In this document: positions 55,536 to 63,873 of the stretch, one piece after another
Layout: each line of letters opens with the position of its first letter
Position numbering within the stretch: position 1 is the stretch's first letter
Origin: Nioella nitratireducens
GTDB taxonomy: Bacteria; Pseudomonadota; Alphaproteobacteria; Rhodobacterales; Rhodobacteraceae
Length of the DNA stretch: 64,000 bases
NCBI RefSeq assembly: GCF_001879715.1
Contig: NZ_MNBW01000010.1
Span: 98,033 to 162,032, forward strand
Direction: 5' to 3'
Notes under the pieces: generated by a model
The model's database searches: none
Seen by the model: only the letters and a program-made list of their open reading frames with translations
What the model was told of the DNA's origin: nothing
Made by a program: the position numbers and the translations under genes

Positions 55536-56274
55536 GGGCCAGCACCTCCTCTACCGCGCCGACGATGAGCGCGAGGCAATCGTCATCGGAAAAGCGGTGA
55601 TCGGCCCCTTTCACCAAATGCAGCCGCACATCGTCGCCCTCCAGATGGTCGAGCAGCCGCAGCGCCACGGACATGTCCACATCCGTATCCGCCGTGCCCT
55701 GCAACAACCGCACCGGCGCGTCGATGCGCAGCGGGGACCGCAGCACCAACTGGTTGCGCCCGTCTTCGATCATGCGTTTGGTGATGACATAGGCGTCGCC
55801 GTAGTCCGAGGGCAGCGCCACACGTCCGGTCTGCTCCATCTCGGTCTTTTGCGCGTCGGAAAAGCCTGCCCACATCCCGTCTTCGGTAAAATCGGGGGCC
55901 GCGGCGACACCGACGAGGCCGGCCAAGATCTCGGGGTGTCGTTTTGCCATCAACAGCGCCTGCCAGCCGCCCATGGACGAGCCCACCAGAACCTGGGGGC
56001 CTTCGGTGAGCGTCAGGATCGCGGCCTCGGCATCCTCGGCCCAGTCACCGATGCAGCCGTCGGTAAAGCTGCCCGAGCTTTCGCCATGCCCGGAATAGTC
56101 GAAACGCAGAAAGGCGCGGCCGCTGCGCTTGGCCCAAGCCTCCAGGTGGACCGCCTTGGTGCCCTGCATGTCGGATTTGAGACCGCCGAGAAACACCACC
56201 CCCGGCCCTTTCCCGGTTGTCTGGTGAAAGGCGATGGTGCGGCCCTGATGCGTTGTCAGCGTCTGCGGGGTCAT
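55528..56274 (-). CDS. alpha/beta hydrolase
   Basis: A 248-residue cytoplasmic hydrolase. VVFLGGLKSDMQG, FDYSGHGESSG and VLVGSSMGGWQALLM with the serine are typical, and the histidine lies in KGADHRFSDDD. Related to peptidase S9/acylaminoacyl-like or BEM46 hydrolases; substrate unknown. I start at ATG 56274, behind AGGAGG; the frame is open further upstream but through the CCTTCTTCTTGG repeat. It is coupled to the membrane hydrolase downstream. Confidence 0.85.
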   Translation of the reverse strand: MTPQTLTTHQGRTIAFHQTTGKGPGVVFLGGLKSDMQGTKAVHLEAWAKRSGRAFLRFDYSGHGESSGSFTDGCIGDWAEDAEAAILTLTEGPQVLVGSSMGGWQALLMAKRHPEILAGLVGVAAAPDFTEDGMWAGFSDAQKTEMEQTGRVALPSDYGDAYVITKRMIEDGRNQLVLRSPLRIDAPVRLLQGTADTDVDMSVALRLLDHLEGDDVRLHLVKGADHRFSDDDCLALIVGAVEEVLARV

Positions 56275-56350
56275 GGGATCGCGTCCTCCTGTTTTGTCCC
56301 TGTTTGTGCCCTTGGCAGCGGGCGGGAACAAGATTTTATGCCTCCGGCGG

Positions 56351-56373
56351 GAGTATTTTCGCCAAGAAGAAGG
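56351..56373 (-). repeat. CCTTCTTCTTGG...AAATACTC repeat, copy 3
   Basis: Minus-strand copy reading CCTTCTTCTTGG, then CGAAAATACTC, 77 bases before the hydrolase start at 56274. Unlike the other two copies it precedes a gene rather than following a stop codon. Confidence 0.8.
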
Positions 56374-56525
56374 CGGGGCACGCGGGGGGGTGTTAACCTT
56401 AACGAAAGTTGAAAGCGGGGCTGCGGTCTTGACAGTCGCGGGCGAAGACGTCACCTCTTCGGCCGAACCAAATACCCGCAACCGGGCGTTCCGTGGGCGC
56501 CAAACCGACGAGGAGCTTGAGGCCG

Positions 56526-58505
56526 ATGGCCCAGATTTCCCTGACTTTCCCCGATGGCAATTCCCGTGACTACGCGGCTGGCGTGACGCCGGCGGACGTG
56601 GCCGAGAGCATTTCCAAATCCCTGGCCAAGAAGGCCATTTCCGCCACCGTCAACGGCGCCCACTGGGATCTGCAATGGCCGATCGAGGGCGATGCCGCTG
56701 TTGCCATCCACACCATGCAGGATGAAGATCAGGCGCTGGAACTGGTCCGGCATGATTGCGCCCATATCATGGCCCGTGCCGTGCAGGAGATCTGGCCCGG
56801 CGTGAAGGTCACCATCGGCCCCGTTATCGAGAACGGCTGGTATTACGATTTCGACCGGGAAGACCCCTTCACCCCCGAAGACCTTGGCCAGATCGAAGCC
56901 AAGATGCGCGAGATCATCAACCGCCGCGATCCGGTAACGACCGAGCTTTGGGATCGTGACCGGGCTGTGGCCTATTACGAAGCCAATAACGAGCCCTACA
57001 AGGTCGAACTGGTCGGCATGATCCCCGAAGATCAGCCGATCCGCATGTATTGGCACGGCCATTGGCAAGACCTCTGCCGTGGCCCGCATCTGCAACACAC
57101 CGGCCAAGTGCCCGCCGACGCATTCAAGCTGATGACGGTGGCCGGCGCCTATTGGCGTGGCGATTCCAACCGCCCGATGTTGCAGCGCATCTACGGCGTG
57201 GCGTTCAAGAACAAGAACGACCTGAAGGCGCATCTGACGATGCTGGAGGAGGCCGCGAAGCGCGACCACCGCAAACTCGGCCGCGAAATGGAACTCTTCC
57301 ACATGCAGGAAGAGGCCCCGGGGCAGGTTTTCTGGCATCCCGGCGGCTGGACCATCTACACCGCCTTGCAGGACTACATGCGCCGCAAGCAACGCGCCGG
57401 CGGCTATCGCGAGATCAACACGCCGCAAGTCGTGGACCGCAAGCTGTGGGAGGCCTCGGGTCACTGGGAGAAATACCAGCATCACATGTTCATCGTCGAA
57501 GTGGATGAAAGCCGCGACGGCGAAAATGACGATGCCGAAGCCAAGAACCGCGACCAGACGCGGATCAATGCGCTGAAGCCGATGAACTGCCCCTGCCACG
57601 TGCAGGTGTTCAACCAAGGGCTGAAAAGTTACCGCGACCTGCCGCTTCGTCTGGCTGAATTCGGGTCTTGCGCCCGGTTCGAGCCCTCGGGGGCGCTGCA
57701 CGGCATCATGCGGGTGCGTGGCTTTACCCAGGACGATGCGCATATCTTCTGCACCGAGGACCAGATCCAGTCGGAATGCGCGCGCTTCATCGACTTCCTC
57801 GCCAATGTCTACAAGGAACTGGGCTTCGACGATTTCGAAATCCGCTTCGCCACCCGGCCCGAAAAGCGCGTCGGCACGGATGAAAGCTGGGATTATGTCG
57901 AAGGCGCGCTGGAAAACGCGATCAAGGCCGTGGGCCGCGATTATACGCTGGAACCGGGCGACGGCGCATTCTACGGCCCCAAGCTCGACTTCTATCTGAC
58001 CGATGCCATTGGCCGGGTCTGGCAATGCGGCACGTTCCAGGTCGATCCCAACCTGCCCGAGCGCCTCGGCGCCGTCTATATCGGGCAGGACGGCGAGAAA
58101 CACCGCCCCTTCATGCTGCACCGCGCCTGCCTTGGCTCGTTCGAGCGTTTCATCGGCATCCTGATCGAGAACTGGGAGGGCAAGCTGCCGTTCTGGCTGG
58201 CCCCACGTCAGGTGGTGGTGGCCTCGATCGTGTCCGAGGCCGACGATTTCGTGCAGGAAACCGTGGCAAAACTGCAAGCCGCCGGTGTTCGGGCCGAGGC
58301 GGATATTCGCAACGAGAAGATCAACTACAAGATCCGCGAACATTCCGTGGGCAAGGTGCCGGTGATCCTCGCCATTGGCCGCAAGGAGGTCGAGGATCGC
58401 ACCGTAACCGTTCGCCGTTTGGGCGAAAAGCAGACGTCGGTCGTCTCGCTGGACGACATCGTTGCCAGCCTCGGCGGCGACGCGATACCGCCGGATTTGC
58501 GCTGA
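56526..58505 (+). CDS. thrS: threonyl-tRNA synthetase
   Basis: Charges tRNA-Thr. The 659 residues include the N-terminal TGS domain ([12 protein letters not shown]), the editing domain ([11 protein letters not shown]), the class II catalytic core with [10 protein letters not shown] zinc cysteine and [13 protein letters not shown], and the anticodon-binding domain ([14 protein letters not shown]). I start at [11 protein letters not shown] (56526). The upstream 250 bases show no obvious leader element. A hairpin follows the stop. Confidence 0.97.
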   Translation: MAQISLTFPDGNSRDYAAGVTPADVAESISKSLAKKAISATVNGAHWDLQWPIEGDAAVAIHTMQDEDQALELVRHDCAHIMARAVQEIWPGVKVTIGPVIENGWYYDFDREDPFTPEDLGQIEAKMREIINRRDPVTTELWDRDRAVAYYEANNEPYKVELVGMIPEDQPIRMYWHGHWQDLCRGPHLQHTGQVPADAFKLMTVAGAYWRGDSNRPMLQRIYGVAFKNKNDLKAHLTMLEEAAKRDHRKLGREMELFHMQEEAPGQVFWHPGGWTIYTALQDYMRRKQRAGGYREINTPQVVDRKLWEASGHWEKYQHHMFIVEVDESRDGENDDAEAKNRDQTRINALKPMNCPCHVQVFNQGLKSYRDLPLRLAEFGSCARFEPSGALHGIMRVRGFTQDDAHIFCTEDQIQSECARFIDFLANVYKELGFDDFEIRFATRPEKRVGTDESWDYVEGALENAIKAVGRDYTLEPGDGAFYGPKLDFYLTDAIGRVWQCGTFQVDPNLPERLGAVYIGQDGEKHRPFMLHRACLGSFERFIGILIENWEGKLPFWLAPRQVVVASIVSEADDFVQETVAKLQAAGVRAEADIRNEKINYKIREHSVGKVPVILAIGRKEVEDRTVTVRRLGEKQTSVVSLDDIVASLGGDAIPPDLR

Positions 58506-58511
58506 TCTTCC

Positions 58512-58538
58512 GCGAGGACAGCCCTTCGCTGTCCTCGC
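58512..58538. terminator. 11-bp hairpin after thrS
   Basis: GCGAGGACAGC (58512-58522) pairs perfectly with GCTGTCCTCGC (58528-58538), seven bases after the thrS stop. No T-run follows, so it may act as a Rho-dependent end or stabiliser. Confidence 0.6.
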
Positions 58539-58617
58539 CTCGCCTTGACGCAGGTCATATCCGGGGGTGCAGGCAGGCGGCATGGTGCAGGAAACCGATC
58601 CAACGGCACGAGGCACC

Positions 58618-59670
58618 ATGACCGACCCGACGTCCAGCACGTTCCTTGTCACTGGCGGCGCCGGGTTTCTGGGGATCAACCTGATCCGTGACCTGCTGGC
58701 GCGCGGTCATCGTGTCCGCAGCTACGACATCGCCCCCTTTGCTTACCCCGAGGCAGAGCGGATCGAGGTTTTGCAAGGCGATATCCGTGACACCAGCCTG
58801 CATGACCGTGCCTTTGACGGCGTGGACGTTGTCGTCCATTGCGCCGCCGCCCTGCCCTTGGCAGCGCCGTCCGAGATCCACTCGACCAATGTCGATGGCA
58901 CCAAGGCCCTGCTGGACACCGCGCGCCGGAAGGCAACGCCGCGCGTCGTGCACATTTCCTCCACCGCCGTTTACGGCATCCCCGATCACCACCCGTTGGT
59001 CGAGGATGATCCAATGCAGGGCGTCGGCCCTTATGGCGAGTCCAAGGTGCAGGCCGAGAGGATTTGCCAGAGCTTTCGCGCAAGCGGCATGGTGCTGCCC
59101 ATCCTCCGCCCCAAGAGCTTCGTCGGCCCGGAACGGTTGGGCGCGTTCGAGTTGCTCTACGATTTTGCCGCCGACGGCCACGGTTTCCCGGTGCTCGGCT
59201 CGGGCGCGAATCGCTACCAGTTGCTCGACGTGGCCGATCTGTGCGACGCCATATGCCTGACCGCCTTCGGCCCGACCGACACCGCCAACCAGACCTTCAA
59301 CATCGGGGCGGACAAATTCGGCACGATGCGAGAAAGTTTTCAGGCGGTTCTGGACCGCGCCGGGCACGGCAAGCGGATCGTCGGCCTGCCCGCCGCCCCC
59401 GCGATCTGGACGTTGCGGGCGCTAGAGGCCGTGCATCTGTCGCCCCTCTACAAATGGATCTACGAGACCGCCGCAACCGACAGTTTCGTCAGCATCGACC
59501 GCGCGCGGCAAACGCTCGGATTTGCGCCGCGCTATTCCAATATCGACGCGCTTCTTCGGAACTATGACTGGTATCTCGCCAATCGGGGCCGCATTGCAGC
59601 GCAGGCGGGTGTCACCCATCGGGTGCCGTGGAAACGCGGTGCCCTGTCAGCGCTGCGCGCGGTGCTGTGA
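58618..59670 (+). CDS. NAD-dependent epimerase/dehydratase
   Basis: Extended short-chain dehydrogenase of 350 residues. TGGAGFLGINLIRDLL binds NAD, and YGESK has the catalytic Tyr-x3-Lys pair, with the serine in VHISSTAVYG. Such enzymes modify nucleotide sugars or related polyols; no pathway partners are near. I start at ATG 58618 behind GAGG; an in-frame ATG at 58567 would add 17 unconserved residues. It is convergent with the small membrane protein gene three bases away. Confidence 0.87.
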   Translation: MTDPTSSTFLVTGGAGFLGINLIRDLLARGHRVRSYDIAPFAYPEAERIEVLQGDIRDTSLHDRAFDGVDVVVHCAAALPLAAPSEIHSTNVDGTKALLDTARRKATPRVVHISSTAVYGIPDHHPLVEDDPMQGVGPYGESKVQAERICQSFRASGMVLPILRPKSFVGPERLGAFELLYDFAADGHGFPVLGSGANRYQLLDVADLCDAICLTAFGPTDTANQTFNIGADKFGTMRESFQAVLDRAGHGKRIVGLPAAPAIWTLRALEAVHLSPLYKWIYETAATDSFVSIDRARQTLGFAPRYSNIDALLRNYDWYLANRGRIAAQAGVTHRVPWKRGALSALRAVL

Positions 59671-59673
59671 CCC

Positions 59674-60042
59674 TCAGAAGTGGCTGACTTCTTCGTCGGG
59701 CTTGCCCGCCGCAATCGCCAGAACACCGCCAAGCCCGGCCAGCGCGATCGGGAACATGGTGAAAACGCCAAAGCCAAAGGCGTAATACATCCCCGCCGCC
59801 GAGAGCAGCAGAAAGATCCCGCCCCACAGCGCCCGCGCCCGTGCCATCGCACCACCGGCAATCGCAAGGATCGGCGACACGAGGCTGGCCGCCTTGATCA
59901 GGTCGGGGTTGTCCACCTGCCGGGCCAGATCCGGCACTTCGCCGAACATGTCAATGAAGACGACGTAGCCATAGCCGAAGAACCCCACGATCATTCCCAG
60001 AATACCGGCGATGATCCCCAGAACGAGGGCCGCATTGCGCAT
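59674..60042 (-). CDS. small four-helix membrane protein (DUF4064-like)
   Basis: A 122-residue inner-membrane protein with four hydrophobic helices (ALVLGIIAGILGMIVGFFGYGY, a second near ASLVSPILAIAGGAM, WGGIFLLLSAAGMYYAFGF and FPIALAGLGGVLAIAAG). The pattern recalls DUF4064-type proteins; no catalytic motif. Function unknown. Divergent from the bufferin operon. Confidence 0.75.
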   Translation of the reverse strand: MRNAALVLGIIAGILGMIVGFFGYGYVVFIDMFGEVPDLARQVDNPDLIKAASLVSPILAIAGGAMARARALWGGIFLLLSAAGMYYAFGFGVFTMFPIALAGLGGVLAIAAGKPDEEVSHF

Positions 60043-60382
60043 GGGGTGTCTCCTTTTTCTCGCGATTTCGATCCTCCAGATAAGACCTCACCGCTGTCGC
60101 GCCAAGGCGAAAGATTGAAACATTCTTCTTTGAACGCCGCAGGATCTGTTACGGACCGCACGACCGCGCGCCCACGGGGAAAGCTCCAACCATCTGATAT
60201 CATTTTATATTTCAATCAATATGCTCGCCCATTGGTTGTCACGCGGGCCTAACAACCCGTCACGCGGTCGTGCTTGACGGCCCTGTGACTGGCCAGTGAG
60301 CGGCCCCGCGACCTACCAATTCCCCATCACCCGATCATGGGTGGGACAGAGTAACGGACGAAACCTCTAGGGAGACTTCACA
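60043..60382. promoter_or_regulatory. 340-base region before the bufferin-like operon
   Basis: No gene is seen here. It holds an AT-rich block (60196-60224), a direct repeat GTCACGCGG at 60238-60246 and 60259-60267, 21 bases (two helical turns) apart, and the inverted repeat CACCC-GATCAT-GGGTG at 60328-60343. GTAACG at 60351-60356 is a possible ECF-type -35, but no matching -10 is convincing. These are candidate controls for bufA. Confidence 0.5.
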
Positions 60383-60754
60383 ATGTCGACTCACATGAAA
60401 TCGCTGGCGCTGATGGGCGCCGTGGCCGCCGCACTGGGCACTGTTGCCGCAACCGGCGCCAACGCCCAGGACATGGAAAAATGCTACGGCGTGTCGCTGG
60501 CGGGCGAAAACAGCTGCGCCGCCGGACCGGGCACCACCTGCGCCGGAACGTCGACCATCGACTACCAGGGCAACGCCTGGACCCTCGTTCCCGCCGGCAC
60601 CTGCGCCGACGTGAGCCTGCCGGGCGACCGCCACGGCGCATCCGAAGCCGCGCTTGAGGCGGACGGCTATATCGGCCTCGCCCGCGACCTGCCCGAGGGC
60701 CTCGCAGCCGACGTTCTCGCGCAGTATCGCCCCACCGAGATGATGGACGGCTGA
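60383..60754 (+). CDS. bufA: bufferin-type RiPP precursor (DUF2282)
   Basis: A 123-residue exported precursor peptide of the BufA/DUF2282 family. Signal peptide 1-28 (cleavage near ANA-QD). The core holds four cysteines at 34, 45, 53 and 74 in [22 protein letters not shown] and AGTCADV, the family pattern including DYQGNAW. In Caulobacter, MNIO enzymes modify such cysteines into thiooxazole-type heterocycles and the product sequesters copper in the periplasm (from knowledge of that family). The acidic/Ala-rich 80-123 tail is unusual. RBS GGGAGA; alternative start at codon 5. It heads an operon with the MNIO enzyme, its partner and a DoxX protein. Confidence 0.92.
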   Translation: MSTHMKSLALMGAVAAALGTVAATGANAQDMEKCYGVSLAGENSCAAGPGTTCAGTSTIDYQGNAWTLVPAGTCADVSLPGDRHGASEAALEADGYIGLARDLPEGLAADVLAQYRPTEMMDG

Positions 60755-60773
60755 CACGTCCCCTGACACCTGA

Positions 60774-60808
60774 CGCCCCCGGTCCGGGACAGGTCCGGGG
60801 GCGTCTTT
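60774..60808 (+). terminator. hairpin attenuator between bufA and bufB
   Basis: CGCCCCCGG (60774-60782) pairs with CCGGGGGCG (60795-60803), followed by TCTTT. It sits inside the operon, so partial termination or 3' protection would give more precursor than enzyme. Confidence 0.65.
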
Positions 60809-60829
60809 CGACCCGCAGGAGCAAGACCC

Positions 60830-61684
60830 ATGTTCGATACAGGCCATGACGCCGCCCTGCCCGCCCATGTGGGCATCGGCTACAAAGCACAGCATTTCAC
60901 CGACCTGACAACAGCCCCCGGCCCGGTCAAATGGCTGGAAATCCACGCGGAAAACTACATGGGGGATGGCGGCCGCCCCTTGGCGCAACTGCGCGCTTTG
61001 ACCGAGCGTTTCCCGATTTCGGTGCACGGCGTGGGCCTGTCCATTGGCGGCGAAGCGCCCCTCGACACCGACCACCTCAGCCGCCTGCGCCATCTTTGCG
61101 ACTGGGTGCACCCCGCCAGTTTTTCCGAGCATCTTGCTTGGTCCACCCATGGCGACCATTTCCTGAACGACCTGCTGCCCCTGCCCTATACGTCGGCCAC
61201 TTTGGCCCGCGTCAGCGCGCATATCGACCAGGTGCAAGAGGCGCTCGGTCGGACGATGCTGTTGGAAAACCCGTCCACCTATCTCGCTTTTGACGAGTCC
61301 ACGATGGACGAGGTCACGTTTCTTACGGAAATCGCCCAACGCACCGGCTGCGGTCTGCTTTTGGACGTGAACAATGTCTTTGTCTCCGCCACCAACCAGC
61401 AATGGAACCCGACCGCTTATATCAACGCCTTCCCGTTGGCGCAGGTGGGTGAAATCCATCTCGGAGGCCACGACGAGGAGACCGACGAACACGGGGCGCC
61501 GCTGTTGATCGATTCCCATGGCCGCGAAGTGGTGGACCCGGTCTGGTCGCTCTACGCCCATACCATCGCCCAAGGCGGTCCAAAGCCGACCCTGATCGAA
61601 TGGGACAATGATGTGCCCGATTTTCCGGTGCTGCGCGACGAGGCCGCCCGTGCCGCCGCGATCCTGACCCCGGCGAGGGCCTGA
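60830..61684 (+). CDS. bufB: MNIO-family enzyme of bufferin maturation (DUF692)
   Basis: Multinuclear iron-dependent oxidase of 284 residues with a TIM-barrel fold. Iron-ligand stretches typical of the family are seen: [50 protein letters not shown] and IEWDNDVP. It should oxidise cysteine residues of the BufA precursor, using the BufC partner for recognition. No signal peptide, so the chemistry precedes export. It starts 26 bases after the hairpin and ends three bases before bufC. Confidence 0.93.
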   Translation: MFDTGHDAALPAHVGIGYKAQHFTDLTTAPGPVKWLEIHAENYMGDGGRPLAQLRALTERFPISVHGVGLSIGGEAPLDTDHLSRLRHLCDWVHPASFSEHLAWSTHGDHFLNDLLPLPYTSATLARVSAHIDQVQEALGRTMLLENPSTYLAFDESTMDEVTFLTEIAQRTGCGLLLDVNNVFVSATNQQWNPTAYINAFPLAQVGEIHLGGHDEETDEHGAPLLIDSHGREVVDPVWSLYAHTIAQGGPKPTLIEWDNDVPDFPVLRDEAARAAAILTPARA

Positions 61685-61687
61685 GCC

Positions 61688-62431
61688 ATGGACCACAGCA
61701 CCTTCGCCGCCGCCTTGCTCGACCCCGCCGCCCCGATGCCAGAGGGGATGACCGACCCGCAGGGCCGCCCCGCGGGCAAACGCTTCGATGTCTACCGCAA
61801 CAACGTCACGGCGTCCCTGATCGACGCGTTGCAGACAGGGTTTCCCGTGCTGCACAAGCTATTGGGGGACAAGAGCTTTCGCACTCTTGCCCTGATGGCG
61901 GCACGCCATGATCCGCCGCGTTCTCGACAACTCTCGCAGTATGGCGCGTCCCTGCCCGACCTGATTGCACGGCTTCCCGCACTCGGTGCCTACCCCTATC
62001 TGCCGGACATCGCCCGGCTGGAACTGGCAATGCGCAGTGCCTACCACGCCGCCGATCACGACGCCTTGCAGACCGATGGCCTGTCACCCGAGGCGCTGAT
62101 GGACCTGACCCCATGCCTTGCGCCCTCGACCCGGGTCGTCGCCTCGCCGCATCCGATCCTGTCGATCTGGCGCCGCAATACCGACCCGGACGCGCCCGCA
62201 CCGCAACCGGGCGCCGAGGCGGTGCTGATCGCGCGTCCCGGCTTTGACCCGGTGCCCCATCTGCTGCCCAAGGGCGGTGTCACTTTCGCAGAAGCCCTGA
62301 CAGGCCACACGCCGCTGTCCCTTGCCCTCGAACGCGCCATCGACGCCGCGCCGGGGCTGGACGTGGCCGCGCTTCTGACCGTTTTCCTGACCTCGGGCGC
62401 GCTTTGCCTGCCCCAACCGGAAGATCAATGA
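61688..62431 (+). CDS. bufC: MNIO partner protein (DUF2063)
   Basis: A 247-residue protein of the DUF2063 family. The N-terminal half (FDVYRNNVTASLIDALQTGFPVL, then YLPDIARLELAMR) is the conserved DNA-binding-like helical domain that serves as precursor-recognition partner of MNIO enzymes. The C-terminal half is less conserved. It overlaps the DoxX gene by four bases (ATGA). Confidence 0.92.
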   Translation: MDHSTFAAALLDPAAPMPEGMTDPQGRPAGKRFDVYRNNVTASLIDALQTGFPVLHKLLGDKSFRTLALMAARHDPPRSRQLSQYGASLPDLIARLPALGAYPYLPDIARLELAMRSAYHAADHDALQTDGLSPEALMDLTPCLAPSTRVVASPHPILSIWRRNTDPDAPAPQPGAEAVLIARPGFDPVPHLLPKGGVTFAEALTGHTPLSLALERAIDAAPGLDVAALLTVFLTSGALCLPQPEDQ

Positions 62432-62985
62432 TGCGCCTTCTCCACCTGCATGACCGCCTGTTCGCCATGATCGAGGCCCATCTGGCCCCGCTCCTGCCGG
62501 TTCTGGCCCGGCTCGTTTTTGCCGCCACGCTGATGTTCTATTACTGGAATTCGGCCCTCACCAAGCTGGGCGACGGGCTGTTCGGGATCTTCCGCCCGAG
62601 TGTATCGGCCTATGTCCAGATCCTGCCCCGCATGGCCGAGGCCGTCAGCTATGACACCAGCCAGATCGCCTTGCCGTGGCACCTGCTGGTGCTTGGCGCG
62701 ACTTGGGGCGAGTTGCTGTTTCCGCTGCTCATCCTTCTGGGCCTCTTCACCCGGCTCGCCGCGCTTGGGATGATCGGTTTCGTGATCGCGCAAAGCTGGG
62801 TCGATGTGGTCGGCCATGGCGTTGCCGCTGACGATCTGGGCCGCTGGTTCGATCGCGTGCCAGATAGCCTGATCCTCGACCAACGCGCCTTCTGGGTGTT
62901 TCTGCTGCTGACGCTGGTTCTGCGCGGGGGCGGCGTGCTGTCGCTCGACACCCTACTGCGGCGAGGTCAAAGCAGCGCTGCCTGA
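62428..62985 (+). CDS. DoxX-family membrane protein
   Basis: A 185-residue inner-membrane protein with four helices, the first near VLARLVFAATLMFYYWN and the last near AFWVFLLLTLVLRGGGVL. DoxX proteins commonly close bufferin and other DUF692 operons; a redox or electron-supply role is supposed but unproven. I start at the ATG overlapping the bufC stop. Its 3' end overlaps the convergent ArsC-like gene by 19 bases. Confidence 0.87.
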   Translation: MMRLLHLHDRLFAMIEAHLAPLLPVLARLVFAATLMFYYWNSALTKLGDGLFGIFRPSVSAYVQILPRMAEAVSYDTSQIALPWHLLVLGATWGELLFPLLILLGLFTRLAALGMIGFVIAQSWVDVVGHGVAADDLGRWFDRVPDSLILDQRAFWVFLLLTLVLRGGGVLSLDTLLRRGQSSAA

Positions 62986-63293
62986 ACCTCCTTGCCCCAG
63001 CCCAGATAGAGCGTTCCGTCGCGCGCGCGGATCACCGGGCGCTTCATCATCGCCGGGTGCGCCTGCAACAGCGCCAGCGGCGCACCGGCGCGGTCTTCCT
63101 CGCTCAGGCCGCGCCACGTGGTCGAGCGGGTGTTGACCAGCGACGGCCCGAAGGCATCGAGGAAATCGGCCAGGTCGGCGGTCTCCAACGGGTCGCCCCG
63201 CACGTCACGGAACGTCACCTCATGCCCGCCCGCAGCCAGCGTTTTCAGGGCCTTTCGGCATGTGTCGCATGTTTTCAAACCATAAAGCTGCAT
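62967..63293 (-). CDS. ArsC/Spx-family reductase
   Basis: A 108-residue thioredoxin-like protein. The CDTCRKALKTL motif near residue 9 has the active cysteine, and MMKRPVIR is the matching YffB/ArsC-type segment. It belongs to the YffB-like ArsC group; true arsenate reduction is uncertain because no arsenic genes are near. It is convergent with the DoxX gene and overlaps it. Confidence 0.87.
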   Translation of the reverse strand: MQLYGLKTCDTCRKALKTLAAGGHEVTFRDVRGDPLETADLADFLDAFGPSLVNTRSTTWRGLSEEDRAGAPLALLQAHPAMMKRPVIRARDGTLYLGWGKEVQAALL

Positions 63294-63500
63294 GTTGCCT
63301 CCGTGCCGCGCCCTGCCATGACAATCCCATGAAACAGGCCGAAAAATTCTTGCGTTTTTCTGAAATCACCTCATCTTGCGTGCCGTGACAACAGAATTTT
63401 GCGAAACCGCGCTCTCAAGAAAGCCGGCCTGAATCATCTGTCGGCACCGTACCGCCGCAGTTCCGTGGGCGGAAAAAAGGACTTGAGAAGGAAGACGGAT

Positions 63501-63707
63501 ATGCCCACTGGCACCGTAAAATGGTTCAACACCACCAAAGGCTATGGCTTCATCGCCCCCGACGATGGCGGCAAGGATGTGTTCGTGCACATTTCCGCCG
63601 TGGAACGCTCTGGCATGACCGGCCTCGCCGATAACGAGAAAGTCAGCTACGAACTGCGTGAAGGCCGCGACGGTCGGGACTCTGCGGTCGAGTTGCAAAA
63701 GCTCTGA
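63501..63707 (+). CDS. cold shock protein
   Basis: A 68-residue CspA-type RNA chaperone. GTVKWFNTTKGYGFIAPDDGG and DVFVHISAVERSG are the RNP1/RNP2 nucleic-acid-binding motifs. ATG 63501 follows AAGGA. A leader of up to 200 bases precedes it, as in many csp genes that are controlled through their mRNA. A hairpin follows the stop. Confidence 0.95.
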   Translation: MPTGTVKWFNTTKGYGFIAPDDGGKDVFVHISAVERSGMTGLADNEKVSYELREGRDGRDSAVELQKL

Positions 63708-63735
63708 ACCATAAGGTCGCCGGACCTGTTTGACT

Positions 63736-63770
63736 GCGCCGCCGGGTCCGCGCCCCGCGCGGCGCTTTTC
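63736..63770 (+). terminator. terminator after cold shock gene
   Basis: GCGCCGC (63736-63742) pairs with GCGGCGC (63759-63765) and is followed by TTTT (63766-63769). Confidence 0.65.
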
Positions 63771-63873
63771 ATTGCCGCCCCAGCAGATCCATGGTCAGCG
63801 GGCAGTGCGCGCCGCCATAAAAGGTGTCGAGGACCTCCCCGAACACCGCACCGCCCCCCGCCGCCTCGAACAG
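63769..63873 (-). pseudogene. 3' fragment of a gene cut by an IS element
   Basis: On the minus strand an open frame runs up to the IS boundary and ends at a TGA at 63769-63771. The last residues read VFGEVLDTFYGGAHC then PLTMDLLGRQ, like a real C-terminus, but I do not recognise the family. The 5' part should lie beyond the insertion outside the window, unless the fragment is all that remains. Confidence 0.55.

Noticed and set aside
56451..58679. 742-residue open frame opposite thrS
   Set aside because: Antisense shadow of a conserved synthetase.
62967..63293. Arsenic resistance locus
   Set aside because: The ArsC-like gene stands alone and is closer to the YffB group; there is no ArsR, ArsB or Acr3.
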